Of a stretch of DNA of 64,000 nt, positions 1-7,821 are shown in pieces. The translations under genes and the position numbers were made by a program. The stretch lies in the NCBI RefSeq assembly GCF_000936425.1, contig NZ_AVFK01000032.1:16782-80781 (forward strand), given 5' to 3'. Under the pieces are notes generated by a model. The model was not told the DNA's origin. It did no database searches and worked only from the letters and a program-made list of their open reading frames with translations. The stretch comes from Skermanella aerolata KACC 11604 (GTDB lineage Bacteria > Pseudomonadota > Alphaproteobacteria > Azospirillales > Azospirillaceae). The first letter of the stretch is position 1. Every line of letters begins with the position of its first letter.

Positions 1-117
1 CGATGCAATCCGAAGACACATCGGTTCAGCGGCCGTCGTCGCGCAAGATGCCCTTGATGGTGATGTACCGTTTCTCGAGCCTGTGCGGCATCCGTGGCCA
101 TTCCGCACACGGTGCCG

Positions 118-567
118 CTACGTCCTCCGGACCTGCCGTCCGGCGAAGAGGAGGCCGGACCGGAAGAGGATCGCCGTGCCGATGCCGAAGATCGCGTGAA
201 GGGCGACGTGGAGCGGCACCATTGCGAGATGGAAGCCGCCACCGATGCCGAACCCCTTGAGCGGCAGCACGACGAACCAGTATGCGGCCAGCGGGGCGAT
301 GCCGAAGACGAGCCCGCCCAACCACCATCCGAAGCGAGTCGTCAGCCGCCGCTCCACAAGGGCGTAGGCCAAACCCCAAAGTCCGGCCCAGAACGCGAGG
401 TTGAGGCTCACCGGCACGCCAAGGGGCGGCACCGGCATGAGGCTCCATGGCAAAGCCGGCGCAAGATGCATGATGTAGAGAGTACCGAGGAGAGCGTCCT
501 GGAAGATCAGGTGCGAGAGGGACCCGGCAAGGAAGCCGAGGAAGAGGCGCGTCGATGTCGTGGACAT
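118..567 (-). CDS. Small integral membrane protein, function unknown
   Basis: A 149-residue, strongly hydrophobic protein with about four predicted membrane segments (roughly residues 6-24, 50-70, 80-102 and 115-138) and a short basic C-terminal tail. I do not recognise a named family and see no catalytic motif. It begins 163 bp from the divergent OhrR/MarR gene, and the space between holds three copies of an inverted repeat. That makes it the most likely target of the regulator. OhrR partners are usually peroxidase (Ohr) genes, so a membrane protein here is atypical. The reading frame is supported by its amphipathic and hydrophobic pattern; frames overlapping it on both strands are arginine-rich shadows. 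Confidence 0.72.
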   Translation of the reverse strand: MSTTSTRLFLGFLAGSLSHLIFQDALLGTLYIMHLAPALPWSLMPVPPLGVPVSLNLAFWAGLWGLAYALVERRLTTRFGWWLGGLVFGIAPLAAYWFVVLPLKGFGIGGGFHLAMVPLHVALHAIFGIGTAILFRSGLLFAGRQVRRT

Positions 568-598
568 GCGGAAGCCCTTTCTGGATGACCAAATTTAA

Positions 599-682
599 AA
601 TCGTAAGCGATTAGATCGTGTACGATTTATATTGTTTGAACGATCCCAAGGTGTCAAGCTTGCGATTTAATCGCATGCGATT
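599..682. promoter_or_regulatory. Three copies of a 14-bp operator between the membrane gene and marR
   Basis: Three dyads share the form AATCG-N4-CGATT. The first is AATCGTAAGCGATT at about 599-612. The second is ATCGTGTACGAT at about 615-626. The third is the perfect palindrome AATCGCATGCGATT at about 669-682. An overlapping dyad GCGAT-TTA-ATCGC lies at 662-674. The first two are spaced 15 bp centre to centre and the third lies 55 bp further toward marR. This AT-rich divergent intergenic region is where an autoregulating MarR protein would bind. The sites are seen directly; their assignment to this regulator is inferred from position. Confidence 0.68.
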
Positions 683-730
683 TATACAGGTTGCGAGACA
701 TCAACTTACCGTGATAGCCCGAGGCCGCCG

Positions 731-1180
731 ATGAATCCGCCCGATCCAGCCGATCCCAAGCTCGCCGACTTCCTGTGTTTCGCCGTCTACTCGGCCAATC
801 TCGCCTATGGCAGGGCTTACAAGCCGATCCTTGAGAAGCTTGGCCTCACCTATACGCAGTACATCGCGGTCGTGGCGCTGTGGGAGGAGGACAACCTGAC
901 GGTCAGCGCCCTTGGCGCGAAGCTGTTCCTGGAATCGAATACGCTCACGCCTATTCTCAAGAAGCTGGAGACTGCGGGATACCTGACAAGGCGTCGGGAT
1001 CCCGAGGATGAGCGTCAGGTCCGGGTAAGCCTTACCGAAGCCGGACGCCGCCTGCGCGAGAAAGGCCTCAACATGACGCTCGTCAAGCAAACCGGCCTGC
1101 CGGTCGAGGAGTTCTCAAGACTGCAAAGAGAGGTCTCCAACCTCCGGGACAACCTCATCAAGGCGGCGGAGGACGCTTGA
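731..1180 (+). CDS. MarR-family regulator of the OhrR type
   Basis: 149 residues with the winged-helix MarR fold. The N-terminus carries the OhrR-like block LCFAVYSANLAYGRAYKP, in which Cys16 occupies the place of the peroxide-sensing cysteine of OhrR. This is followed by LGLTYTQYIAVVALWE and the wing signature RRRDPEDERQVRVSLTE (about residues 95-112). Known OhrR proteins repress organic hydroperoxide resistance genes and release DNA when that cysteine is oxidised. No ohr gene lies beside it here; the divergent neighbour is a membrane protein. The repeated dyads upstream suggest that it represses itself and that neighbour. Family is confident, the peroxide-sensing role is inferred from the conserved cysteine. 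Confidence 0.88.
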   Translation: MNPPDPADPKLADFLCFAVYSANLAYGRAYKPILEKLGLTYTQYIAVVALWEEDNLTVSALGAKLFLESNTLTPILKKLETAGYLTRRRDPEDERQVRVSLTEAGRRLREKGLNMTLVKQTGLPVEEFSRLQREVSNLRDNLIKAAEDA

Positions 1181-1324
1181 CCGCCAGGATCGTTCTTCGC
1201 GCGATCGGCCTGAGCCGCAGCATTCTCTTGCTGCACTGCAACATTCGGTGATACTGTCCGGTCTGTTCAAGAGAGGGAGGGTTTCGACCCGATCAGAGGC
1301 TCATCACCGGAGATGATCCATCGA

Positions 1325-1588
1325 ATGAAAACCGATCGCGATACCTTGTGCGCCCTATTATATCGGCTTGCCGATCTGGTCGAACTGGCTAAACGCCTTT
1401 CGCCGGAGGACAGACCTGCCTTGGAGCGCATGATCGTCCAAGCTCGTCATGCGGTCTGCGAGGCACGCCGGATCGAGACCAGGAAAAGAACGCGGCTGAC
1501 GACCAGCCGGTCCATCATGCGGCGGATCCTGGACAAGGGAGCCCATTCGAAGCCGGAGTTACGCAGTCGCGACGACGCTTCCGCTTAG
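1325..1588 (+). CDS. Hypothetical 87-residue basic protein
   Basis: A short, highly charged, mostly helical protein beginning MKTDRDTLCALLYRLADL. It has no recognisable domain. An in-frame ATG also exists 12 bases upstream at 1313, but the purine-rich CGGAG directly abuts it, so the start at 1325 is slightly preferred. It stands alone between marR and the RTX gene. Codon use is compatible with the surrounding genes, but length and lack of homology I can recognise leave some doubt that it is translated. Confidence 0.4.
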   Translation: MKTDRDTLCALLYRLADLVELAKRLSPEDRPALERMIVQARHAVCEARRIETRKRTRLTTSRSIMRRILDKGAHSKPELRSRDDASA

Positions 1589-1736
1589 CGTCAGCTGCCG
1601 TGTCGACCACGGCATGCCGCGCGGCGCTTGGGCCTGAGTTCCACGATACAACTCTGCAATATGATTCATCGGATGGCAACCATGCAGGACATAGCCTTCC
1701 GTCACGTGCATCGCGGCGGTTGAAAGGAGTCCGGGC

Positions 1737-2582
1737 ATGCGTGTCGATACAGGAAACATGGTGGTCGAACTGGGCGGCGCCGGCGGCGATGTCATCGCCG
1801 CGAGCAATACCCTGACCTTCGATTGGATACCCGGCAGGAGTGAATGGTCCTACTGGGGAGCCGATTTCGAGGAGCAGTGGTCCGGAAGCGGACCGAGCCC
1901 GTATCAAGGCTATGCCTCGTTCGACGTTTCGGCTCCGTCACTGGCGTTCAGCAAAACGCCCGTTACCTTTCACTTCGAGATCAGCCAGTGGGAAGTTCTG
2001 GATGGCGGTGTCGGTTCCACCGAATTGTACCCCTGGACATGGCTGCCGCAGGAAAACTCCCTTCACCCCTCGGTCTGGACCGAAGCCGGTCATAATTCCT
2101 GGCGCGTGTTCGGTCCCGACGTCGTCGAAGCCCATGGCAGCGCGGTCGAGGGCGGCTTCCACATCCTTCATTACGGTCATTGGGAAATGCGCCGGACGCC
2201 CGATCTGGCGGCAATGGGCGGCAACGGCGACGATATCCTGTATGGCGGTTCCGGCGAGGATATCCTGAACGGCGGCGCAGGCGACGACATCCTGGTGAGC
2301 GGGCTCAAGGCCACGATCATGACCGGCGGAGAAGGCGCCGACATCTTCGTCTTCGGCGCCGGGTCGGGAATGGATATCGTCCGGGATTTCGAGATCGGCC
2401 GGGACCGGCTTTCATTCGACACGCAGGAAGGGCAGCGGCTCGTCAGCGATGCCCAGGAATTGGCGGGATCGGCGCTGCTCGATCTCGGCGGCGGTCATAC
2501 CGTCCTGCTTGCAGGCATATCGCCCGGCCTCCTGCTTTCGGCAGGACCAGCCGGCGGCTGGTCCGCCGAGGTTCTCACCTAG
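1737..2582 (+). CDS. RTX (haemolysin-type) calcium-binding repeat protein
   Basis: 281 residues. The first 155 or so are an aromatic, acidic region with no family I recognise. Residues about 160-185 hold glycine-aspartate nonapeptide repeats (GGNGDDILYGGSGEDIL, then GGAGDDIL), the calcium-binding beta-roll of RTX proteins. A typical RTX C-terminal block follows (GGEGADIFVFGAGSGMD...DFEIGRDRLSF). Proteins of this type are secreted by type I systems using an uncleaved C-terminal signal; no T1SS genes occur in the window. GAAAGGAG lies just upstream of the ATG. Only about three repeats are present, few for the family, so it is more likely a small secreted or surface protein than a toxin. Confidence 0.85.
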   Translation: MRVDTGNMVVELGGAGGDVIAASNTLTFDWIPGRSEWSYWGADFEEQWSGSGPSPYQGYASFDVSAPSLAFSKTPVTFHFEISQWEVLDGGVGSTELYPWTWLPQENSLHPSVWTEAGHNSWRVFGPDVVEAHGSAVEGGFHILHYGHWEMRRTPDLAAMGGNGDDILYGGSGEDILNGGAGDDILVSGLKATIMTGGEGADIFVFGAGSGMDIVRDFEIGRDRLSFDTQEGQRLVSDAQELAGSALLDLGGGHTVLLAGISPGLLLSAGPAGGWSAEVLT

Positions 2583-2622
2583 GGGCTTCGCACAGAGATT
2601 TTGATGAGTTGGCGACGATGCA

Positions 2623-2734
2623 GACGCGGCTTCCAGCCGCGTTGTGCGCGGATACGCGCACCCTACTTGGCGATACGTCGATGCTTCCCTCGAAGTCGAA
2701 GGCTGGTGGAGTGAACGCGGCTGGAAGCCGCGTC
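2623..2734. repeat. REP-like pair: perfect 21-bp inverted repeat of hairpin units
   Basis: Positions 2623-2643 and 2714-2734 are perfect reverse complements over 21 bp. Each arm is itself a dyad built on GCGGCT and AGCCGC around a TCC/GGA centre. Two small palindromic units in opposite orientation about 70 bp apart are the layout of bacterial REP/BIME elements. The pair begins 40 bp after the RTX stop codon and may also end that transcript or protect its 3' end. Confidence 0.7.
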
Positions 2735-2826
2735 TACGTTCTTCCGCCATCGAAGTCCTAAAATAGGAACCGCACTTACGTCGATGCCAAAACTTTCGCT
2801 TGGAACGCCGAAAACGCTTATAACAA

Positions 2827-2992
2827 TAATACCTACGGCATTGAAGATTGACTGGTGAGTTCCGGCAAAGATGTCGGGCTGAAGAGGCCCAACCTACAAT
2901 ATACGCTGGCAAGAGCACGCTGGCGTAGGTCGGGCCTCTTCAGCCCGACATCTAACGCTCCAGACCGGTCAATGTTTAATGCCGCTGGTATA
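2827..2992. repeat. MITE-like interspersed repeat, copy A
   Basis: About 165 bp bounded by imperfect terminal inverted repeats: the left edge reads TACCTACGGCATTGAAGATT and the right edge, reverse complemented, TACCAGCGGCATTAAACATT. Inside, a long stem is formed by AGATGTCGGGCTGAAGAGGC on one arm and its complement on the other. A near-identical copy in the opposite orientation lies at 6271-6432. No coding capacity is seen. The symmetry, size and repetition are those of a miniature inverted-repeat element mobilised in trans. Confidence 0.7.
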
Positions 2993-3097
2993 GGACCGGC
3001 CTTTACACTCTACGGATAGGGTAATATTTTCATTTGTTGCCCGTGTGGTGCATGGTTGCTCGGATGATCATGTGCTGAAATGCACCGGGGAAATCAA

Positions 3098-3274
3098 ATG
3101 GGCAACCCTAACGGCCTGGTTGACAAGCGAAGACTTTGGAATTCTTATTCCGCCCGAAAGAGTTCTGGTGCCAGTGACATGTTTCCTGCCGCGAAAGCTA
3201 GTTCTGAAGAGTTGTTTTTGTTTCTGCGAAGACGACTACACCCTTTCATGCGTCGCCCCGTTGGAGAAGACTAA
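3098..3274 (+). CDS. Possible 58-residue peptide upstream of the methyltransferase
   Basis: An ATG preceded by GGGGAAATCAA opens a 58-residue frame that stops 2 bases before the start of the methyltransferase gene, a spacing typical of coupled genes. The product would be basic and unremarkable (ends in FLRRRLHPFMRRPVGED) and matches nothing I know. The stretch 3000-3280 is lower in GC than its surroundings, so chance frames are also more likely. It could equally be leader sequence. Confidence 0.28.
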   Translation: MGNPNGLVDKRRLWNSYSARKSSGASDMFPAAKASSEELFLFLRRRLHPFMRRPVGED

Positions 3275-3276
3275 GT

Positions 3277-4164
3277 ATGAATGAATTCTTAGTGAAGTTG
3301 AATAAAATACCGAGAAAAATCCTGTCCGTGTTGCGCCCGTCTGATTACGAACTCTGGAAGGCCTTCACCGACGAGGCGAAAAAGGCGCAGCAGCACCTTC
3401 CGACGCAAGACGCGAGCATGGCGCCCATACAGGTCGCTATACAGAAAACAATCCAACGCTCCCTCACGACGCAGGAATCCTCGCTAATCCGCAAAGTCGA
3501 GCGCGTGCGTCATGAGACCGAAAGTTCGGACGAGAAAATCCTGTTTCGAGACTACGGCGCCCGCAGCCCTCGCGCGACGTTGAGCGCCGAAGAAATGGCA
3601 GAGGGGGTTCTCGAAGAGCGCTCCGTTGCCACCATGTGCCGCGTGTCGAGCAAGCCCCCGCCTTGGGCGTCCATGCTGTTTCATCTGGTCCGTCAGGCGA
3701 AACCGAAGCGCTGCATCGAGATGGGCACCTGCGTCGGCATTTCCGCCGCCTATATTGCCAGCGCATTGCGGATCAATGGCGAGGGTGGAAGCCTGATCAC
3801 ACTGGAGGGCTCAGACGAACTGGCGGAGGTGGCGCGTCGGAACCTCGACTCTGTGGCGATGGACAATGTAGAGGTCCGGGTCGGCAGGTTCGAGGAAGTA
3901 CTGACGCCCGCGCTGCAAACCCAGCAACCCGTAGATTTTATTTTCATCGACGGCCATCACGACGAGCGGGCTACAATGAATTATTTTGAACAGGTGACGC
4001 CATATCTAGCGTCGAACGCGCTTGTCATCTTTGACGACATCCGCTGGTCCGACGGCATGGCCCGGGCATGGAACGCCATTCGCAACGACCCGCGGGTCCT
4101 CCGCTCCCTGTCTGTCGGCGATTTCGGCGTCTGCATCGCTGCGGGAGCGGGTTCCGCAGCGTGA
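3277..4164 (+). CDS. Class I SAM-dependent methyltransferase
   Basis: 295 residues. The first 120 or so are charged and helical. A Rossmann methyltransferase core follows: motif I is IEMGTCVGISAAYIASAL near residue 150, with an acidic residue after the second strand (LEGSDELAEVARRNL). FIFIDGHHDERATMNYF and ALVIFDDIRWSDGM follow. This pattern, with D-G-x-H and a late DDI, resembles the Methyltransf_24/TylF and cephalosporin-hydroxylase-like groups that methylate sugars or small oxygen nucleophiles. The substrate cannot be read from the sequence. The gene lies between two copies of a MITE-like repeat, with lower-GC DNA just upstream, so recent arrival is possible. Confidence 0.8.
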   Translation: MNEFLVKLNKIPRKILSVLRPSDYELWKAFTDEAKKAQQHLPTQDASMAPIQVAIQKTIQRSLTTQESSLIRKVERVRHETESSDEKILFRDYGARSPRATLSAEEMAEGVLEERSVATMCRVSSKPPPWASMLFHLVRQAKPKRCIEMGTCVGISAAYIASALRINGEGGSLITLEGSDELAEVARRNLDSVAMDNVEVRVGRFEEVLTPALQTQQPVDFIFIDGHHDERATMNYFEQVTPYLASNALVIFDDIRWSDGMARAWNAIRNDPRVLRSLSVGDFGVCIAAGAGSAA

Positions 4165-4286
4165 TAGCAGTGCCTGCTCAGACCCAGCGGCGACACTTTA
4201 AGTATCTCGGCTATCCGAGCAGAAAGTCCATCGTCGATGTGAGTACGGCTTCTATTTTAGGACTTCGGTGACTTCATGCGTTGCCC

Positions 4287-4916
4287 TTAAGCTATGATCA
4301 CCGACCGGGATCGTTCACCGGGCGGAGAGATCACCAGCCCGGCGATCGCCGCCGCGATCTTCTCTCCGCTGCGCACGGACGGTTCTATGGGATTGGCGTA
4401 GTCTTCGTCCCGATCGCAGATGAGGCGCAGATCGATGACCGGCAAACTGCGGGAGAAGGCGCTTCGGGTGATGCAATCGTTGAACACGGACAAAGCCGTC
4501 ACCACCAATCGCCATCGGGGCGGAGGGATACGGGTGTCGTGTATCGTGCAGACGGCAGTGGGCAACCCATGCTCCAGCACGCGGTCGAGCATGGTCTCAT
4601 AATCTTCCCCGAACCGCTCCCTGACGGTGGCGAGCCTGTCCACCGCCTCGGCCACCGAATGGACGCCCGCTTCCAGGGTGCTTGCGTATCCAAGGGCATC
4701 GTTTCCCCCGACGCTGACGACGAGGTAGCCGGCATCCGCTGGAAGCCGGCCGAGTTGCCGCTCAACCCTGTCCGTCACGCTGCCATCGACAGCCCTCAAC
4801 GTCGCCGTCCAGCCGGGGGGCAGGCGGTCACGCACCTGCCGTACGACATCAGGCCCGCCCGCGACATAGGCAGCGTTGTCGAATATGGAATCTCCCAGAA
4901 GGATCAGGTGGCTCAT
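4287..4916 (-). CDS. SGNH/GDSL-family hydrolase
   Basis: 209 residues from the start MSHLILLGDS; a second ATG two codons earlier is possible. The N-terminal GDSIFDN block carries the nucleophilic serine, and VVSVGGNDAL provides the oxyanion-hole Asn of block III. C-terminal residues around DYANPIEPSVRSGEKIA match the expected region of the catalytic Asp/His but with Asp-x-x-His not clearly conserved. Such enzymes are small esterases, lipases or deacetylases of the cytoplasm or periplasm; no signal peptide is seen. It is divergent from the Gfo/Idh gene. Confidence 0.82.
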   Translation of the reverse strand: MSHLILLGDSIFDNAAYVAGGPDVVRQVRDRLPPGWTATLRAVDGSVTDRVERQLGRLPADAGYLVVSVGGNDALGYASTLEAGVHSVAEAVDRLATVRERFGEDYETMLDRVLEHGLPTAVCTIHDTRIPPPRWRLVVTALSVFNDCITRSAFSRSLPVIDLRLICDRDEDYANPIEPSVRSGEKIAAAIAGLVISPPGERSRSVIIA

Positions 4917-5029
4917 GGGCATGTTCCAATATCAAGGACCTTCGAGGGATGGGGCCATCGCGGCGCCGGTCATCGTCATGGCGGCGGCAGCCAGGGAGAG
5001 GAGCGTCATTCCCTTGGGCTGGACCCGCC

Positions 5030-6193
5030 ATGGCCGCCACCGGCTCCGGCCTGCCCGGACCGACGCCGCTGGACGGTGGCAAGGTGGAGGGCGGGACGGT
5101 GACCTTTCCGAACTGGCGGGGCGAGGCGGACCGGCCTTCCCCGCCGCCACCGGCACCGCTGCCTCCCGGCGAGCGCGTCGGGTTCGCGTTCGTCGGGCTC
5201 GGCCGCCTTACGCTGGAGGAGTTGTTGCCGGCTTTCGCCGAGTGCAAGACGGCACGTCCCGTCGCCCTCGTTTCCGGCTCCCCTGAAAAGGCGAAGGTGG
5301 TCGCGGCGCAGCACGGCATCAAGGAATCGTCCGTCTATTCCTACGACGACTTCGACCGGATCGCCGACAATCCGGAGGTTCAGGTCGTCTACGTCGTATT
5401 GCCCAACGGCCTGCACCGGGACTTCGTCATCCGGGCCGCGAAGGCGGGCAAGCACGTGATGTGCGAAAAGCCGATGGCGAACTCCTCGCAGGAAGCCCGC
5501 GACATGATCGCCGCCTGCAAGCAGGCCGGCGTGCGGCTGATGGTGGCCTATCGCTGCCAGTACGAGCCTTACAACAGGGAAGTCATCCAGCGGGTGAGGT
5601 CCGGCGACATGGGCGCCGCGCGCATCATCGAGGCGACCAACACCCAGGTCATGGGGCCGGGCGACCAGTGGCGCTTCAGGAAAGCCTTGGCCGGCGGCGG
5701 CGCCCTGCCGGATATCGGCCTCTACTGCCTGAATACGGCGCGCGCGATCACCGGCGAGGAACCTGTGGAGGTCTTCGCCCGCATCTTCAATCCCCAGGCC
5801 GACGACCGCTATCGCGAGGTCGAGGAGACCATCGCCTTCATGCTGCGCTTCCCATCCGGCACCATGGCCAACTGCTCTTCCAGCTACGGCGCTCATGAAA
5901 GCAAGGATCTGCGGGTGCGGCTGGAGAAAGGCCGGATCGACCTGGAAAACGCCTTCGCCTACGAAGGTCAGCAGATGCGCGTCGCGCAACGCGGCGGCAA
6001 GGCGGAGGTGATCGACACCGTGCGCATGCCGCAGCAGAACCAGTTCTCCCTGGAAATCGACCATATGGCGGCGTGCGTCAAGGAAAACAGGGTTCCTCGG
6101 ACGCCGGGAGAAGAAGGGCTTCAGGACCATCATTTGATGAGGCGCTCTACCGGTCAGCCGAAACCGGGACGCCTGTCTCGCTTGCACCGGTGA
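5030..6193 (+). CDS. Gfo/Idh/MocA-family oxidoreductase, frameshifted at the C-terminus
   Basis: 387 residues from the ATG at 5030; an ATG at 4949 is in frame but adds only arginine-rich sequence. After a proline-rich leader comes the Rossmann start FAFVGLGRLTLEELLPAF, then the family hallmark CEKPMAN, and GGGALPDIGLYCLNTARAI in the substrate domain. It resembles glucose-fructose oxidoreductase relatives that oxidise or reduce sugars with NAD(P). Near 6139 the frame slips. Reading one base earlier would give EALYRSAETGTPVSLAPV, the usual end of the family, with a stop at 6240; the frame as sequenced ends in an arginine-rich tail at 6193. One missing G would explain this. The catalytic core is unaffected, but the last helix is lost. 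Confidence 0.8.
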   Translation: MAATGSGLPGPTPLDGGKVEGGTVTFPNWRGEADRPSPPPPAPLPPGERVGFAFVGLGRLTLEELLPAFAECKTARPVALVSGSPEKAKVVAAQHGIKESSVYSYDDFDRIADNPEVQVVYVVLPNGLHRDFVIRAAKAGKHVMCEKPMANSSQEARDMIAACKQAGVRLMVAYRCQYEPYNREVIQRVRSGDMGAARIIEATNTQVMGPGDQWRFRKALAGGGALPDIGLYCLNTARAITGEEPVEVFARIFNPQADDRYREVEETIAFMLRFPSGTMANCSSSYGAHESKDLRVRLEKGRIDLENAFAYEGQQMRVAQRGGKAEVIDTVRMPQQNQFSLEIDHMAACVKENRVPRTPGEEGLQDHHLMRRSTGQPKPGRLSRLHR

Positions 6194-6270
6194 GTGGACG
6201 GGACACGACACACGGTCCCGAACCCAGCCAGCAGGGCTGAGGCGCCGGGACGGAGGGCTCTTGGCTTCTG

Positions 6271-6432
6271 AACCAATGGCGTTAACATTGACCGGCCTGG
6301 AGCGTTAGATGTCGGGCTGAAGAGGCCCGACCTACGTCAGCGTGCTTTTGCCGGCATACTCTTGTAGGTCGGACCTCTTCGGCCTGACATCTTTGCCGGA
6401 ACTCACCGGTCAATCTTCGTGCCGTTGGTATG
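6271..6432. repeat. MITE-like interspersed repeat, copy B (inverted relative to copy A)
   Basis: About 160 bp, matching the reverse complement of copy A (2827-2992) along nearly its whole length, with scattered substitutions. The left edge is AACCAATGGCGTTAACATTG and the right edge, reverse complemented, ATACCAACGGCACGAAGATT. The central stem around GATGTCGGGCTGAAGAGGCC is conserved. Copies A and B bracket 3.3 kb containing the methyltransferase, hydrolase and oxidoreductase genes. Confidence 0.72.
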
Positions 6433-6450
6433 AGACGGATCGGAGGTGGC

Positions 6451-6492
6451 AAAGGCTGACGCCTCGATCCGCAGTATGCGGCGTCAGCCTTT
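6451..6492. terminator. Hairpin with 13-bp arms, likely terminator
   Basis: AAAGGCTGACGCC (6451-6463) pairs perfectly with GGCGTCAGCCTTT (6480-6492). A nested CCGCA/TGCGG stem lies in the loop. Read on the plus strand it ends in four Ts. It follows the stop of the minus-strand gene at 6507 and could end that transcript, or transcription coming from the left. Confidence 0.55.
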
Positions 6493-6506
6493 TCCGACCG
6501 GATCGG

Positions 6507-6704
6507 TCAGCCCGGCGCGCCCGAGCCGGTCTTGGGCTGCGGCTTCTCGGTGGTGCCGGCTTCCTGGGAAACCTGACCGGGCTTGTTGCCGCGGTTGGTC
6601 TCGGCGGGGTTATGGACGGCATCCGGTCCCTGATCGTTGGGCGGGTTGGCCTTGGGGTCGGTGTTGCCGCCGACCCGATGGAAATCGTCGCGATCCTCGT
6701 GCAT
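6507..6704 (-). CDS. Small hydrophilic protein, 65 residues
   Basis: Begins MHEDRDDFHRVGGNTDPKAN and continues as a Gly-, Asn-, Pro- and Gln-rich chain without hydrophobic segments, so it is probably intrinsically disordered. AGGGAG sits 7 bases upstream of the ATG, supporting this start over longer versions. A hairpin terminator follows the stop. Composition resembles small stress-related or desiccation-related proteins, but I recognise no family and assign no function. Confidence 0.58.
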   Translation of the reverse strand: MHEDRDDFHRVGGNTDPKANPPNDQGPDAVHNPAETNRGNKPGQVSQEAGTTEKPQPKTGSGAPG

Positions 6705-6922
6705 CGTTTTTCTCCCTGAACGGGGTTGAGAAGGATTAGGCAAGGACCAACAGGAGCCGCACCGCCGTAGTTCCCCGGCCATATTCACGATAGAACGGCG
6801 CATGGATGCACCATGGGGATTTGCATCCCTTCTGCGGGCAGGCTTGACTGCCACGGCCGGGGTCGGGAACCGGCTGGCTTTCGGGGCGGCGTCAGCGGAG
6901 CAAGCACCGTGTTTGCCGGAAC

Positions 6923-7624
6923 CTAAAGGAATTTCATGCCGTATTGGGCAAGCAGGGGCACCACGAGGTCACGCGCGGCGGTACGGTGTGCCTTCGTGAA
7001 TCCCTGAGCGGCCGCGACATCGCCGGCCCTGATGGCTTCAACGATCCGACGATGCTGCGGAACCGAATCCACCGGCTTGGGACGCAGCCGGAGAGTGATG
7101 ATGCGTGCGCGATGTGATTGATCGATGATGGTGTAGAGCATGCGCGCGAGGCGCCGATTGCCGCATCTTTCGACAAGCAGACGGTGGAAGGCCTCGTCGG
7201 CCTTTGCCCAGGCGTCCAGGTCGTCGGCTTGAAGCGCGTTCTCCATCGCGGCATTGGCGCTTTCCAATTCCGCCGCTATCGGCAGCCTTTCGGACGGAGG
7301 CTTGCTGGCCAGCAATTCGGCGGCGGCGGACTCCAGAGCGATGATCACTTCATAGATCTCGCGTATATCCTCGGGCGAGATGGAGCACACGATCACGCCG
7401 CGGCGTGACAGGACGCGAACAAGTCCCTCCTCCTGGAGCCTTATCACCGCTTCATGGACCGGCGTCCGGCTCATGCCGAGCTTCTGCGCGATCTCCATCT
7501 CCGAACCCTGATATCCCGGTGGAAACGCGTTCTCGCGGATCGCCTCTTTGAGGGCGCGGTAAGCGTCATCGACAAGCGACGACTTCGGCTGCACACGCGA
7601 ATTGTCGGTAACGCCCAGCATCAT
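6923..7624 (-). CDS. GntR-family regulator, FadR/FCD subfamily
   Basis: 233 residues from the ATG at 7624. The N-terminal winged helix reads DDAYRALKEAI...MEIAQKLGMSRTPVHEAVIRLQEEGLV, and the C-terminal all-helical FCD domain includes DEAFHRLLVERCGN and the metal-site type histidine in SVPQHRRIVEAI. A longer frame from 7687 starts inside a perfect 18-bp palindrome, so I reject it. The gene is divergent from the tartrate/malate dehydrogenase gene, and FCD regulators commonly respond to organic acids. It probably represses that gene and itself. Confidence 0.88.
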   Translation of the reverse strand: MMLGVTDNSRVQPKSSLVDDAYRALKEAIRENAFPPGYQGSEMEIAQKLGMSRTPVHEAVIRLQEEGLVRVLSRRGVIVCSISPEDIREIYEVIIALESAAAELLASKPPSERLPIAAELESANAAMENALQADDLDAWAKADEAFHRLLVERCGNRRLARMLYTIIDQSHRARIITLRLRPKPVDSVPQHRRIVEAIRAGDVAAAQGFTKAHRTAARDLVVPLLAQYGMKFL

Positions 7625-7669
7625 CGGGTTCCCGGGAAAAAACTCTGCACACGGCACAATACCTCGTAG

Positions 7670-7752
7670 ATGCTTGCATGCAAGCATGAATGGGAGATTG
7701 ACATCCTAAGCCGAGGCGTTTAGAAGGGCTGTTATACGAGCTTGCATACAAG
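7670..7752. promoter_or_regulatory. Two GntR-type operators between gntR and the dehydrogenase gene
   Basis: ATGCTTGCATGCAAGCAT at 7670-7687 is a perfect 18-bp palindrome. A second, closely related dyad CTTGCATACAAG lies at 7741-7752. The shared core CTTGCAT(A/G)CAAG resembles known FadR-subfamily operators. They flank the divergent promoters, 46 and 70 bp from the two start codons, which fits control of both genes by the adjacent GntR. Confidence 0.7.
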
Positions 7753-7821
7753 ATGAAATGCGATGTCACATGGAAGACACGGTGCGGCATCGTTCAACAA
7801 GAATCGCCTAGGAGGATGAGA

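Noticed and set aside
1..117. Gene at the left edge
   Set aside because: Frames there are continuations of shadow frames of the membrane-protein gene, with no family likeness.
3045..3284. 79-codon frame overlapping the methyltransferase start
   Set aside because: It overlaps the better-placed frame at 3098-3274 and the methyltransferase ATG, and its composition is not coding-like.
4949..5029. 27-codon N-terminal extension of the Gfo/Idh protein
   Set aside because: Arginine- and serine-rich with no export signal; the internal ATG at 5030 gives a family-like length.
7625..7687. Upstream start for the GntR protein at 7687
   Set aside because: The extra codons lie over a perfect 18-bp palindrome that is much better explained as the operator.
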